This document shows positions 7,490-16,171 of a stretch of DNA of 64,000 nt, one piece after another. The stretch is taken from the NCBI RefSeq assembly GCF_005280195.1, contig NZ_SZPR01000035.1, positions 1 to 64,000 on the forward strand, written 5' to 3'. The notes under the pieces are model-generated. The model had not been told where the DNA came from. It ran no database searches and was given only the letters and a program-made list of their open reading frames with translations. Source of the stretch: Streptomyces galbus (GTDB lineage Bacteria > Actinomycetota > Actinomycetes > Streptomycetales > Streptomycetaceae). Each line of letters begins with the position of its first letter. Position 1 is the first letter of the stretch. The position numbers and the translations under genes were made by a program.

Positions 7490-8854
7490 ATGCGTTTCAC
7501 CCAGGCGACCGTCCGGCACACGGCCCGGCCGGACGAACCGCCCGGCGCCGGAGCCGCTCCGCAGCAGACCCGCCAGCCCGCGCACCCGTCCCCCGGGTTC
7601 GCCGCGCCGGCCGGCGCGGGCGGGTCCTTCGACGGCCCGCTGTACGACGACCCCGGGGCGGTGGACGCGGACGTGGCCGGCGCGGTCGGCGCGCGTCTCG
7701 CCCGGCTCCTCGCCACCCGGGTGGACGACACCCGGGTGCTGGACCCGCTGTTCGCCCGGGACGTCGCCGAGCGCGTCGCGGACTTCACCCTGCGCGGCGG
7801 TCGCCGGCTGCGGCCCCGGCTGCTGTGGTGGTCGCTGCGCGCCTGCGGCGGCGGGGACGGGGCGCAGGTCCGGGCGGCCCTGCGCGCCGCGGCGGCCCTC
7901 GAACTGCTCCAGACGTGCGCCCTCGTCCACGACGACGTGATGGACGCGGCGGCCACCCGGCGGGGCAGGCCCGCGCTGCACACGGCCGTCGCCGCGCAGT
8001 ACGGCGACAGCGCGCCCGCCACCGCGCGGCGGCTCGGGGAGTCCGCCGCCGTGCTGGCCGGCGACCTGGCCCTGGCCTGGGCCGACGACACGATGACGGA
8101 GCTGCTGACGGACGGCGCGGACCTGCCGCCGGGTGCCGCGCGGCGCGTGCACGAGGTGTGGCGCACGACGCGCACCGAGATGGTCGCCGGGCAGTACCTG
8201 GACGTGCAGGGGCAGGCGACCGCCCGGCACACCGTCGCCCGCGCGGTCCGCGCCGCCTGCCTCAAGAGCGCGCTGTACACGGTCGAGCGGCCCCTGGAGC
8301 TGGGCGCCGTCCTCGCCGGCGCCGAGACGTCCGTGGTGCGGGCGCTGTGCCGGGCCGGGCGCTGCGCCGGGCTCGCCTTCCAGCTCCGGGACGACCTGGA
8401 CGACCTGTTCACCGACCCGGGCGTGACCGGCAAGCCGTCCGGCGGCGACGTGCGGGAGGGCAAGCCGACGTACCTGATGGCCCTCACCCGGGCCCGGGCC
8501 GTCGGCACCGGGGACCGGCCCGCGCTGGAGGTGCTGGACACCGCCGTGGGCCGGGCGGACCTGACCGGGGCCGGGCTCGACCGGGTGCGGGAGGTGGTGG
8601 TCGCCACCGGGGCGCGGGACGCCGTCGAGACGCGGATCGCGCGGCTGTCGCGGCGCGCCCTGCGGCACGTCGCCCTGGCCGAGCTGCCGCAGCCGCGGGC
8701 GGCGGCCGCCCTGCGCGAGCTGCTGGCCGGGATCAGCGGGCCGCGGGACGGCGCGGCGGCACCGGGACACCGCCCGGCGCCCGCGCCGTCACCACCGGTG
8801 GCAGTCGCGGCCGCCGACGCCCTGCCTGTCGCCGTGCCGGAGGTGGCGCGATGA
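7490..8854 (+). CDS. crtE: CrtE, geranylgeranyl diphosphate synthase
   Basis: 454 residues. The ATG has GAGAGGA six bases upstream; the first ~45 residues are a Pro/Ala-rich extension typical of Streptomyces CrtE. Both Asp-rich metal/diphosphate motifs are intact: DDVMD at residues 148-152 and DDLDD at 301-305, with GKPSGGDVREGKPTYLM after the second. It makes C20 geranylgeranyl diphosphate from FPP/DMAPP and IPP, the entry to carotenoids. The last ~45 residues are a disordered Ala/Pro tail. It is translationally coupled to crtI (ATGA). Confidence 0.93.
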   Translation: MRFTQATVRHTARPDEPPGAGAAPQQTRQPAHPSPGFAAPAGAGGSFDGPLYDDPGAVDADVAGAVGARLARLLATRVDDTRVLDPLFARDVAERVADFTLRGGRRLRPRLLWWSLRACGGGDGAQVRAALRAAAALELLQTCALVHDDVMDAAATRRGRPALHTAVAAQYGDSAPATARRLGESAAVLAGDLALAWADDTMTELLTDGADLPPGAARRVHEVWRTTRTEMVAGQYLDVQGQATARHTVARAVRAACLKSALYTVERPLELGAVLAGAETSVVRALCRAGRCAGLAFQLRDDLDDLFTDPGVTGKPSGGDVREGKPTYLMALTRARAVGTGDRPALEVLDTAVGRADLTGAGLDRVREVVVATGARDAVETRIARLSRRALRHVALAELPQPRAAAALRELLAGISGPRDGAAAPGHRPAPAPSPPVAVAAADALPVAVPEVAR

Positions 8855-10392
8855 CCCGCACCGTCCAGGGCCCCACCGATCACGTCGTGGTCGTCGGCGC
8901 GGGTCTGGCCGGGCTGTCGGCCGCCCTGCACCTGCTCGGCGCGGGCCGCCGGGTGACCGTCGTGGAACGCGACCCGCTGCCCGGCGGCCGGGCCGGCCGG
9001 CTCGTGCGCGGCGGCTACTCCATCGACACCGGGCCGACCGTGCTGACCATGCCGGAGATCGCCGACGAGGCGTTCGCCGCGGTCGGCACCGCGCTGCGCG
9101 ACCACGTCGACCTGATCCCGCTCGACCCGGCCTACCGGGCCCGGTTCGCCGACGGGACGTGGCTCGACGTGCACACCGACGGCGACGCCATGGCCGAGGA
9201 GGTGACCCGGTTCGCCGGGCCCGCCGAGGCGGCCGGCTACCGCGCGCTGCGCGAGCGGCTCACCCGCCTGTACCGGGCGGAGCGCGGCCGTTTCCTCGAC
9301 GCGGACTTCGACTCGCCGTGGCAGCTCCTCACCCCGGACCTCGCCCGGCTGGCCGCGCTCGGCGGCTTCGGCCGCTGGGAGGCCGGGGTCGGCAGGTACC
9401 TGAAGGACGAGCGGCTGCGCCGCGTCTTCACCTTCCAGGCGCTGTACGCGGGCGTGCCTCCCGAGCGCGCATTGGCCGCGTACATGGTGATCGCCTACAT
9501 GGACACCGTCGCCGGGGTGTACTTCCCGCGCGGCGGGATGCACGCCCTGCCGCAGGCGATGGCCGACGTGGCGGCCGCGGCGGGCGCGACGTTCCACCAC
9601 GGGCAGACGGTGACCCGGCTGGAGCGCTCGGGCGGGCGGATCACCGCCGTGGTCACCGAGGACCAGCGCATCCCGTGCGACGCCGTGGTGCTCACGCCCG
9701 ACCTGCCGGTGACCTACCGGCTCCTGGGCCGCAGCCCGCGCCGCCCGCTGGGGCTGCGGCACGCGCCGTCGGCGGTGGTCCTGCACGCCGGCTGCGACCG
9801 CACCTGGCCCGAACTGGCCCACCACACGATCTCGTTCGGGCACGAGTGGCGGCGCACCTTCGACGAGCTGACCCGTACCGGGGAGCTGATGAGCGACCCC
9901 TCGCTGCTGATCACCCGGCCCACCGCCACCGACCCGTCCCTGGCCCCGCCCGGCCGGCACCTGCACTACGTCCTCGCGCCGTGCCCGCACACCGGGATCG
10001 GTCCGGACGCGGCCCAGTGGCAGGACCTGGGGCCGCGCTACCGGGACAGCCTGCTGCGCGAGCTGGACGGCCGCGGGCTGACCGGCATCGCCGAGTCCAT
10101 CGAGGAGGAGTGCCTGGTGACCCCCGCCGACTGGACGGGGCAGGGCCTCGCGGCGGGGACGCCGTTCTCCGCCGCCCACACGTTCGCCCAGACCGGCCCG
10201 TTCCGCCCGCGCAACCTCGTGCGCGGCACCGCGAACGCCGTCCTGGCCGGCTGCGGCACCACCCCGGGCGTCGGCGTACCGCCGGTCCTGTGGTCCGGGA
10301 AGCTGGCCGCCACCCGCATCACCGGGGCGGGCCGCACGGCCGCGGCCCGGCGCCCACGCACGATTCCCCTCGCCGAAGGAGCCCGGTCGTGA
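8851..10392 (+). CDS. crtI: CrtI, phytoene desaturase
   Basis: 513 residues. The start ATG overlaps the crtE stop. The FAD motif VVVGAGLAGLSAALHLL lies near residues 12-28, followed by ERDPLPGGRAGRL and the SIDTGPTVLTMPE block typical of CrtI. The C-terminus has the second FAD-contact block VLAGCGTTPGVGVPPVL. It dehydrogenates phytoene stepwise to lycopene using FAD. It is the second gene of the crtE operon and ends with a GTGA overlap into crtB. Length and motifs are normal. Confidence 0.94.
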   Translation: MTRTVQGPTDHVVVVGAGLAGLSAALHLLGAGRRVTVVERDPLPGGRAGRLVRGGYSIDTGPTVLTMPEIADEAFAAVGTALRDHVDLIPLDPAYRARFADGTWLDVHTDGDAMAEEVTRFAGPAEAAGYRALRERLTRLYRAERGRFLDADFDSPWQLLTPDLARLAALGGFGRWEAGVGRYLKDERLRRVFTFQALYAGVPPERALAAYMVIAYMDTVAGVYFPRGGMHALPQAMADVAAAAGATFHHGQTVTRLERSGGRITAVVTEDQRIPCDAVVLTPDLPVTYRLLGRSPRRPLGLRHAPSAVVLHAGCDRTWPELAHHTISFGHEWRRTFDELTRTGELMSDPSLLITRPTATDPSLAPPGRHLHYVLAPCPHTGIGPDAAQWQDLGPRYRDSLLRELDGRGLTGIAESIEEECLVTPADWTGQGLAAGTPFSAAHTFAQTGPFRPRNLVRGTANAVLAGCGTTPGVGVPPVLWSGKLAATRITGAGRTAAARRPRTIPLAEGARS

Positions 10393-11399
10393 CGACCCGA
10401 GAACTGGACGCCGCGGGCGTCACCGACCCCGGGCTGCGCGCCGCCTACCTGCGCAGCCGGGAGCTCAACGCCCGCCACGGGCGCACCTACTTCCTCGCCA
10501 CCCGCCTGCTCACCCCGGACCGGCGCCCCGCCGTGCACGCGCTGTACGGCTTCGCCCGCTGGGCCGACGACATCGTCGACGCGCTCGACGGAGCACCCGA
10601 CGACGAGCGCGCCCGCGCCCTGGACCGGCTGGGCGACGACTTGGCCCGCACCCTCGCCCACGACGACGGGCCGGGCGCGCGCGAGGCCCACCCGGTGGCC
10701 CGCGCGCTGGCCGACACCGCCCGCCGCCACGCGATCGCCCACGATCTGTTCACCGACTTCCTCGCCTCCATGCGCAGCGACCTGACGGTCACCTCGTACG
10801 CCACGTACGACGACCTGCGGGGCTACATGCACGGCTCCGCGGCGGTGATCGGCCTGCAGATGCTGCCGGTGCTCGGGACGGTCACGCCCCGGGAGGAGGC
10901 CGCGCCCCACGCGGCCGAGCTCGGCGTCGCCTTCCAGCTCACCAACTTCCTGCGGGACGTGGGCGAGGACCTCGACCGCGGCCGCGTCTACGTGCCCGGG
11001 GACCTGCTGGCCGCGCACGGCGTGGACCGCGCGCTGCTGCGGCACTGCCGCGACACCGGCCGCACCGACGGCCGGGTCACCGCGGCGCTGCGGGAGTTCG
11101 CGTCCCTGACCCGGGCCGCGTACCGGCGGGCCGCGCCCGGCATCGCGATGCTCAGCCCCGTGTCGCGGCCGTGCATCCGCACGGCGTTCGTCCTGTACGG
11201 GGGCATCCTCGACGCCGTCGCCGCCGACGGGTACGCCGTCCTGCACCGGCGCTCGGTGGTGCCGCGCCGGCGCCGGGCCCTGGTCGCGGCCGACGGACTG
11301 GTCCGGGTGGCCGCGGCCCGCCTGACGGATCGGCGCCGCTCCCCCGGTGCCCCGGTCGAGGCGGCCCCGGCGGACCGTTCGTACCAGGAGGTGGCATGA
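10389..11399 (+). CDS. crtB: CrtB, phytoene synthase
   Basis: 336 residues from a GTG overlapping the crtI stop. It has the squalene/phytoene synthase hallmarks: RTYFLATRLL near the start, Asp-rich motif I in YGFARWADDIVDAL, motif II in FLRDVGEDLDRGRVYVP, and the QLTNFLRD helix. It condenses two GGPP molecules to phytoene. The stop overlaps the next gene by ATGA, so crtE-I-B and the Rieske gene form one coupled operon. Confidence 0.94.
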   Translation: MTTRELDAAGVTDPGLRAAYLRSRELNARHGRTYFLATRLLTPDRRPAVHALYGFARWADDIVDALDGAPDDERARALDRLGDDLARTLAHDDGPGAREAHPVARALADTARRHAIAHDLFTDFLASMRSDLTVTSYATYDDLRGYMHGSAAVIGLQMLPVLGTVTPREEAAPHAAELGVAFQLTNFLRDVGEDLDRGRVYVPGDLLAAHGVDRALLRHCRDTGRTDGRVTAALREFASLTRAAYRRAAPGIAMLSPVSRPCIRTAFVLYGGILDAVAADGYAVLHRRSVVPRRRRALVAADGLVRVAAARLTDRRRSPGAPVEAAPADRSYQEVA

Positions 11400-12400
11400 G
11401 TCCCCGGCCCGGACGGTACCGGCCGCCGCTGCGGCTGCGGCGCTCGCCGGTGCGCTGGGAGCGGCAGCGGCCGACCTGGCGCGACGCCAGGCCCGCGCTG
11501 ATCGCGGAGGCCCTGAAGCGGGCGCAGGCCCGGCCCACCGGCAACTGGTACGTCGTCGGCGCCTCCCGCGACCTGCGCGCGGACCGGCCGCTCGGGCGCA
11601 CGGTCGCCGGGCGGGAGCTGGTGCTGTGGCGGGACGCCGAGGGGCGGCCCGTGGCGGGGCCCGGCGCCTGCCCGCACCTGGGGGCGCCGCTGCGGGACAG
11701 CCCGGTGCGCTGCGGCACCCTGGTGTGCCACTGGCACGGACTGGCCCTGGACGGGAGCCCGTCCGCCGGGTGGGAGCCCTGGCCGGTCCACGACGACGGC
11801 GTGCTGCTGTGGGTGCGGCTCGACGGGAGCGGCGGTGAGGAACCGACCGACGTCCCCCGGGTGCCGACCCGCCCGGCGGAGGCCGGGGCGCTGTCCGCCG
11901 TGTACACCACGGTGGGCGTGTGCGAGCCGGAGGACGTGGTGGCCAACCGGCTCGACCCGTGGCACGGCGCCTGGTTCCACCCGTACTCGTTCGTCGACCT
12001 GACGGTGGTGCGGGCGCCGGGCCGCGCCGACGAGGACGACTCCTTCACGGTGGACGTGTCGTTCAAGGTCGCCGGCCGGCTCGTCGTGCCCGTGCGCGCC
12101 GAGTTCACCGCGCCGGGTCCGCGCACGGTGCTGATGCGGATCACCGAGGGCGAGGGCGTGGGCTCGGTCGTGGAAACCCACGCCACCCCGCTCGGCCGGG
12201 ACGCCCTGGGCCGGCCGCGCACGGCGGTGGTGGAGGCCGTGGTCGCCGGCTCCGGGCGGCGCGGCTTCGCGGCGGCCCGGCGGGCGGCGCCGGTGCTGCG
12301 GCCCCTGGTCCGCACGGCCGCGGCCCGGCTGTGGCGGGACGACCTGGCGTACGCGGAGCGGCGCTGGGAGCTGCGCTCCACCGGACGCTTCCCGGGCTGA
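11396..12400 (+). CDS. Rieske non-heme iron oxygenase of the carotenoid operon
   Basis: 334 residues, coupled to crtB. The N-terminal Rieske domain has the [2Fe-2S] ligands C92-x-H94 in CPHLGAPL and C111-x2-H114 in CHWHG. The C-terminal half has the mononuclear iron motif as D187-x2-H190-x4-H195 (RLDPWHGAWFHP), so all electron-transfer and catalytic ligands are present. This occupies the place called crtV in Streptomyces crt operons; I recall the C-terminal region as DUF5914 but cannot check. An oxygenase here suggests hydroxylation or desaturation of the carotenoid ring, which is inference. No reductase or ferredoxin partner is encoded nearby. Confidence 0.82.
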   Translation: MSPRPGRYRPPLRLRRSPVRWERQRPTWRDARPALIAEALKRAQARPTGNWYVVGASRDLRADRPLGRTVAGRELVLWRDAEGRPVAGPGACPHLGAPLRDSPVRCGTLVCHWHGLALDGSPSAGWEPWPVHDDGVLLWVRLDGSGGEEPTDVPRVPTRPAEAGALSAVYTTVGVCEPEDVVANRLDPWHGAWFHPYSFVDLTVVRAPGRADEDDSFTVDVSFKVAGRLVVPVRAEFTAPGPRTVLMRITEGEGVGSVVETHATPLGRDALGRPRTAVVEAVVAGSGRRGFAAARRAAPVLRPLVRTAAARLWRDDLAYAERRWELRSTGRFPG

Positions 12401-12416
12401 GCGCGGCGGGCCCCGC

Positions 12417-13610
12417 TCAGTGGCCGCGGGCCGGAGTCCTGGCGTCGTCGCCGCAGAGCCGGCTCAGCGTGTCCACCGCCTCGCGCAGCCCCGAGCAGCG
12501 CGGGAAGCCGGCCGACGCCCGCCGGTCCCAGCCGGGGCCGGCGGGCAGCACCGCGGGGCGCCTGCGGGCGCCCGCGGTGCCCCACTGCAGGCCGGCGACG
12601 TGCCGGGCCAGGGGCAGGGACGCGGTGGAGCGGGTCTGCGCCCACAGCACCACGGCGGCCGGTCCGGTCCGCCGCACGCACGCCAGCAGTGCCTCCGTCG
12701 GCACCGCGGCACCCAGGGTCCGCGTCGGCAGGCCCCGCTCGGCCAGCGCCGCGGTCAGCACCTCCAGCGGCAGCGAGTGCTGCTCGCCCGGCGTGCAGGC
12801 CAGCACGACCGGGGACGCCCCCGCCACGGGTTCACGGCGCGGGAAGAGGAAGGGCACGCCGCGCAGGGTGCTGGAGATGTGCCAGGACAGCAGGTGCTCG
12901 ACCTCCACGTACCGGTCACCGGACGACTCCCACTTGCGGCCGACCGCGCGCAGCGTCGGCACCATCACCTCCTCCCAGGCGACGACCAGGCCGTGCCGGT
13001 CGACCGCGTCGAGCAGGCGCTGCTCCAGCTCCGGCGCGTCGAGGCGCACCGCGGCCCGGGCCAGGCCCCGGCACTCCTGCCGGACGTCGCCGCCCAGCGG
13101 CAGCCCGCCGCCGGCACCGCCGCGCCGGCCGGGGCCCGGGGGGCCGGGCCGGGTTTCGGCATCGGCTTCGACTTCGGCTTCGGCTTCGGGACCGGCGGCT
13201 GCCGCACCGGTATCCGCATCCGTCGCCGTACCGGCGTCGGTGAGGGCGTCGGCGTCGGCCGGGTCACGGGGCTCGGCAGTGGGGGGCGCGGGGGGCGGCA
13301 CGGCCCCAGGGGCTGCGGGCGGGTCGGGCGTGAGGTGGCGCAGGCGGGCCACCCGGGCCGCCTCGGCGGGGGGCGCCCCGGCCGAGGTCAGGCGGCACAT
13401 CTCCTCCACCATGGCGATGTCGGTGGGGCTCCAGCGGCGGTGCCGGCCCTCCGCGCGCACCGCGGGTCCGAGGCCGTAGCGGCGGTCCCAGGAGCGCAGG
13501 GTGGTCGGCGACACGCCGAGCCGCCGGGCGACCGCGCCCGTGGTCAGCCCCGCCGCGTCGGCCGGGGCCTCGGGCTCGGGCTCGGGCTCGGGCTCGCTCA
13601 TGACGGCCAT
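12417..13610 (-). CDS. litR: LitR, MerR-type B12-dependent light-sensing repressor
   Basis: 397 residues; ATG with AGGAGG nine bases upstream. The MerR helix-turn-helix spans residues ~22-80 (TTGAVARRLGVSPTTLRSW, RRYG, HRRWS). A long Pro/Ala/Asp/Glu low-complexity linker (~90-165) leads to a helical cobalamin cap (W then EVEHLLSWH) and a B12-binding Rossmann domain with GEQHSLPL, where H278 is the expected lower axial cobalt ligand. LitR/CarH proteins bind adenosylcobalamin in the dark, repress crt promoters and fall apart in light. It is convergent to the crt operon and divergent to the litS remnant. Confidence 0.92.
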   Translation of the reverse strand: MAVMSEPEPEPEPEAPADAAGLTTGAVARRLGVSPTTLRSWDRRYGLGPAVRAEGRHRRWSPTDIAMVEEMCRLTSAGAPPAEAARVARLRHLTPDPPAAPGAVPPPAPPTAEPRDPADADALTDAGTATDADTGAAAAGPEAEAEVEADAETRPGPPGPGRRGGAGGGLPLGGDVRQECRGLARAAVRLDAPELEQRLLDAVDRHGLVVAWEEVMVPTLRAVGRKWESSGDRYVEVEHLLSWHISSTLRGVPFLFPRREPVAGASPVVLACTPGEQHSLPLEVLTAALAERGLPTRTLGAAVPTEALLACVRRTGPAAVVLWAQTRSTASLPLARHVAGLQWGTAGARRRPAVLPAGPGWDRRASAGFPRCSGLREAVDTLSRLCGDDARTPARGH

Positions 13611-13651
13611 CGCGGTCTCCCTCCTGAGTCCTCGTGCTCCCTCCAGCCTAT

Positions 13652-13670
13652 CCGATGCACAATCGGTGCA
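13652..13670. promoter_or_regulatory. overlapping palindromes between litR and litS remnant
   Basis: CCGAT-GCACA-ATCGG (13652-13666) overlaps TGCAC-AATCG-GTGCA (13656-13670). The pair lies 42-60 bp upstream of litR in the divergent control region. It is a good candidate for the LitR operator; no footprint data are available to me. Confidence 0.45.
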
Positions 13671-13758
13671 AGTTGTTGCCGCACGGTCCTGCGGAGCCCA
13701 GGCTGGACGGCACACCGGGAGCAGCGGCCTCGCGGTGGTCCGGGGACGACGCATCGAC

Positions 13759-13911
13759 GTGGACCGTGTGACCGACGACTGGGCGGTGCTGCACCGGCGG
13801 TGGGCGGGGCTCGTGTACGGACCGGCCCGGCAGGCCCTCGGGGACCCGCGGGACGCGGAGGACGTGACCCGGCAGGTGTTCGCCGCCGCCTGGCGCGGCC
13901 GCGCCGGATGA
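13759..13911 (+). pseudogene. litS: truncated ECF sigma factor (litS remnant)
   Basis: From GTG 13759 (or 13768) the frame gives about 50 residues matching only the start of an ECF sigma factor: WAVLHRRWAGLVY, ALGDPRDAEDVTRQVF and AAAW correspond to region 2.1-2.2. It stops at 13909-13911. The -10-recognising region 2.4 and all of region 4 are absent, and no continuation is visible in any frame downstream. Position and orientation, divergent from litR, are those of litS, the sigma factor needed for light-induced crt transcription in S. coelicolor. The fragment should be non-functional. Confidence 0.75.
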
Positions 13912-14366
13912 CGGCCTGCGGGCGGCGTGACGCGCGGAATCGATGCGCGCAGCGACGCGCGCCCCGCACGCCGGGTCCGGCGCGCGGATCGGCCCCGGCT
14001 CGCACCCCGCCCCGATCTCTTCAAGCAAGGCCCACACCCCCCGCACAACTGGCATCTGGTCGCTGAGCCGGAGACGACCGAGCGGCGTCAAGCGGCGGTG
14101 GCCCGCTGCCGGCCGCCGGCCCCTTCAGGGGCGCCGCAACCAACTCCGATCAACGGCGCCCGCCGACCACACCGTCGTCTGTCCCGACCTGCACGGCTAC
14201 GGCGCCAGCGGCGAGCCCGTCGCGAACAGCCCGGAGGTCCAGGGGTGTCGGAAGTCTGTCAGCAGTGTCCGTGATCTGTCGGCGGTATATCGGTGGAGGT
14301 TGCGACCCTGGGCGGGTTGGTGCTTCCCAAGAGCACGCTGCCCCAGACCGCTAGGAGCCTGTCATC
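13912..14366. other. gene-poor junction with coding debris
   Basis: 455 bp between the litS stump and the SDR gene. No intact gene is visible on either strand. It holds a fragment of an alpha/beta hydrolase (separate entry) and otherwise no codon-periodic sequence that I recognise. It looks like a deletion or insertion scar. AGGAG just before 14367 is the ribosome site of the SDR gene. Confidence 0.6.
14156..14242 (+). pseudogene. fragment of an alpha/beta hydrolase (dehalogenase/epoxide-hydrolase type)
   Basis: About 28 codons read DHTVVCPDLHGYGASGEPV, the conserved strand-loop found before the nucleophile elbow in haloacetate dehalogenase-like hydrolases. No start, nucleophile or C-terminal part is present. 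It is a short relic, isolated between the litS stump and the SDR gene. Confidence 0.5.
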
Positions 14367-15317
14367 GTGTCTTCCGCATCCCAGAGTCGACCGTGGGACG
14401 TTCACCGGCTGCCGTGTGCCGAGGGCAGGATCTTCCTGATCACTGGGGGTAACGCCGGGATCGGCTACTTCGCCGCGGAGCAGCTCGCCGCCACCGGCGC
14501 CGTCGTCATACTCGGCAGCCGGGACGCCACGAAGGCCAAGGCCGCCATCGCCTCGATCCGCTCGCACGTCCGCGGCGCGCACGTGCGGCACCTGCAACTG
14601 GACCTCGCCGACCTGTCGTCCCTGAAGACCGCCGTGGACAGGCTGGACCTCGATCAACTCGACGCGGTGGTCTACAACGCAGGGGTCGCGCTCGACGACC
14701 TGCCGCGCCGAGAGACCAAGGACGGCCACGAGCTGATGTTCGGCACCAACCACCTCGGCCACTTCGTGCTCACCCAGTGGCTGGCCCCCCTGCTGTCCGC
14801 GGCGTCGGCGGGCCGCATCGTGACGGTCGGAAGCTTCGCGGCGCGGTCCGAGCGACTGGACCTGGGCGACCTGCAGTCGACCCAGGACTATCGGCCCAAG
14901 CGCACCTACGGACGATCGAAGCTGGCGCAGATGTGCTTCGGTTTCGAACTCGACCGCCGCCTGCGTGCTGCCGGCAGCACGGTGCTCAGCGTCGTGGCCC
15001 ACCCCGGAGGCGCACTGGACTCCCTCACCCCGTCCCGCCCCCCGCTCCACGCGACAGCCCCCGGTGAGCGGCTGCGAGCCCTGCCCACCGGGCTCGTAGT
15101 GCAGGGCAAGGACGCCGGAGCATGGCCCGTCGTCCGTGCCGTCCTCGACCCGGAGGTGCAGGGAGGACAGCTGTGGGGGCCGAGGGTCTTCGGCCTGCGC
15201 GGCAAACCACGGCGTGAGCCCGTCCCCTCTCACATGGCCGACCCAGCCGTCGCCGCTCGCCTTTGGGCCGCCAGCGCTGAGCTGGCCGGCACCGATGCGC
15301 ACCTCGGCTTTCGGTAG
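14367..15317 (+). CDS. short-chain dehydrogenase/reductase (retinol dehydrogenase-like)
   Basis: 316 residues from GTG with AGGAG nine bases upstream. The Rossmann glycine motif is TGGNAGIGYFAAEQLA at residues ~28-43, NAG at ~101-103, and the catalytic pair is Y-x3-K in TYGRSKLAQM near residues 180-189. Length and pattern (GFELDRRLRAAGSTV, HPGG) resemble the WW-domain oxidoreductase/retinol dehydrogenase group of SDRs, which use NADP(H). Substrate unknown. It lies alone in the patchwork region; it does not look like the oxidoreductase litQ I would expect beside litR, but that comparison is from memory. Confidence 0.85.
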   Translation: MSSASQSRPWDVHRLPCAEGRIFLITGGNAGIGYFAAEQLAATGAVVILGSRDATKAKAAIASIRSHVRGAHVRHLQLDLADLSSLKTAVDRLDLDQLDAVVYNAGVALDDLPRRETKDGHELMFGTNHLGHFVLTQWLAPLLSAASAGRIVTVGSFAARSERLDLGDLQSTQDYRPKRTYGRSKLAQMCFGFELDRRLRAAGSTVLSVVAHPGGALDSLTPSRPPLHATAPGERLRALPTGLVVQGKDAGAWPVVRAVLDPEVQGGQLWGPRVFGLRGKPRREPVPSHMADPAVAARLWAASAELAGTDAHLGFR

Positions 15318-15654
15318 GCCAAAGCCGCACCCAGGACGCTGTCCGGTGACCAAGTGCCATGTCCGGCCCGCGCAGGGCGCACCTGCCGAACACTGTCCTG
15401 CCCCGGCAGGTCAGGGAGCGCCGAGCCGTCCACGCCGCTCGCCCCTCCCCCGCCCACCCCGCCGGACGCTCCCTGCTCACCCTGACCTCCAAGGCAGACG
15501 CCGGAACCGGCGTCCAAGCCGTACACCCCGACCAGCAACCGTCACCGCTGCGTGCCCCGTGCATGGATCTGATGGCGGCCAGGCGGTATGCCGCGTCGGG
15601 GAACATCCGGCGTGCAGAGGGGAGGCGGCAGCGGGGGCGGGCACTCGGGACAGC
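15318..15654. other. 337-bp gap, no gene seen
   Basis: Open frames in this stretch lack ribosome sites, plausible codon usage or recognisable motifs. No clear hairpin after the SDR stop was noticed. It may be decayed coding DNA. Confidence 0.4.
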
Positions 15655-15963
15655 ATGGACGACAACGACAGGCAGAAGATCGGCGACCAGCAGCGCGGGA
15701 CAGTGGAGCGGCTGGTGAGGGCCTGGCTGTCCGAGACCGAACAGCACGACCATGACGCCGCCGGCGCGGCCCGTGCCGGCTGGGAACAAGGCTCCCTTCC
15801 TGAACCGGCTGCACAGGACCTGGCCACGTGGGTCACCGCACGCGTCACGGACACGGCATTCAATGAAGACGAGGGCCCGCACGTCGAAAGCGACGTGCGG
15901 ATCACCCCGGCGGACAAGGACACCGTGCACCGCTGGCTACGGTCGCAAGGGCACTCAGTCTGA
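15655..15963 (+). CDS. small acidic hypothetical protein
   Basis: 102 residues from ATG 15655 with only a weak CGGGA upstream. The sequence is acidic and helical (QQRGTVERLVRAWLSET, AAQDLATWVTARVTDTAF, HRWLRSQGH near the end). There is no signal peptide, membrane segment or catalytic motif. Codon positions show the expected GC bias, supporting a real gene. Function not recognised. Confidence 0.6.
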   Translation: MDDNDRQKIGDQQRGTVERLVRAWLSETEQHDHDAAGAARAGWEQGSLPEPAAQDLATWVTARVTDTAFNEDEGPHVESDVRITPADKDTVHRWLRSQGHSV

Positions 15964-16171
15964 CCGACCGCGGCGACGGCGATCCAACCGATGACACTCG
16001 CCTCCGCCCTCGGCTATTCCGCCTGAGTGGGCATGATGTGCGCGAGGTCCTCGAAGAGACTGCGGAGGCAGGCGGCGTGGTTGGCGTGTAGCGGCAATGG
16101 CCTCGTTGTTCGAGTCGTACAAGGCCGCGGCGGTCGTGTGGTCCGGGACCACCGCGACTTCCCCACCAGGC

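Noticed and set aside
6967..10179. 1070-codon minus-strand open frame across crtE and crtI
   Set aside because: Shadow of two well-supported genes on the + strand; low-complexity Arg/Ser/Ala composition.
13501..13758. Upstream extension of the litS frame
   Set aside because: It is antisense to the litR coding start and Ala/Ser/Gly-rich; not part of a sigma factor.
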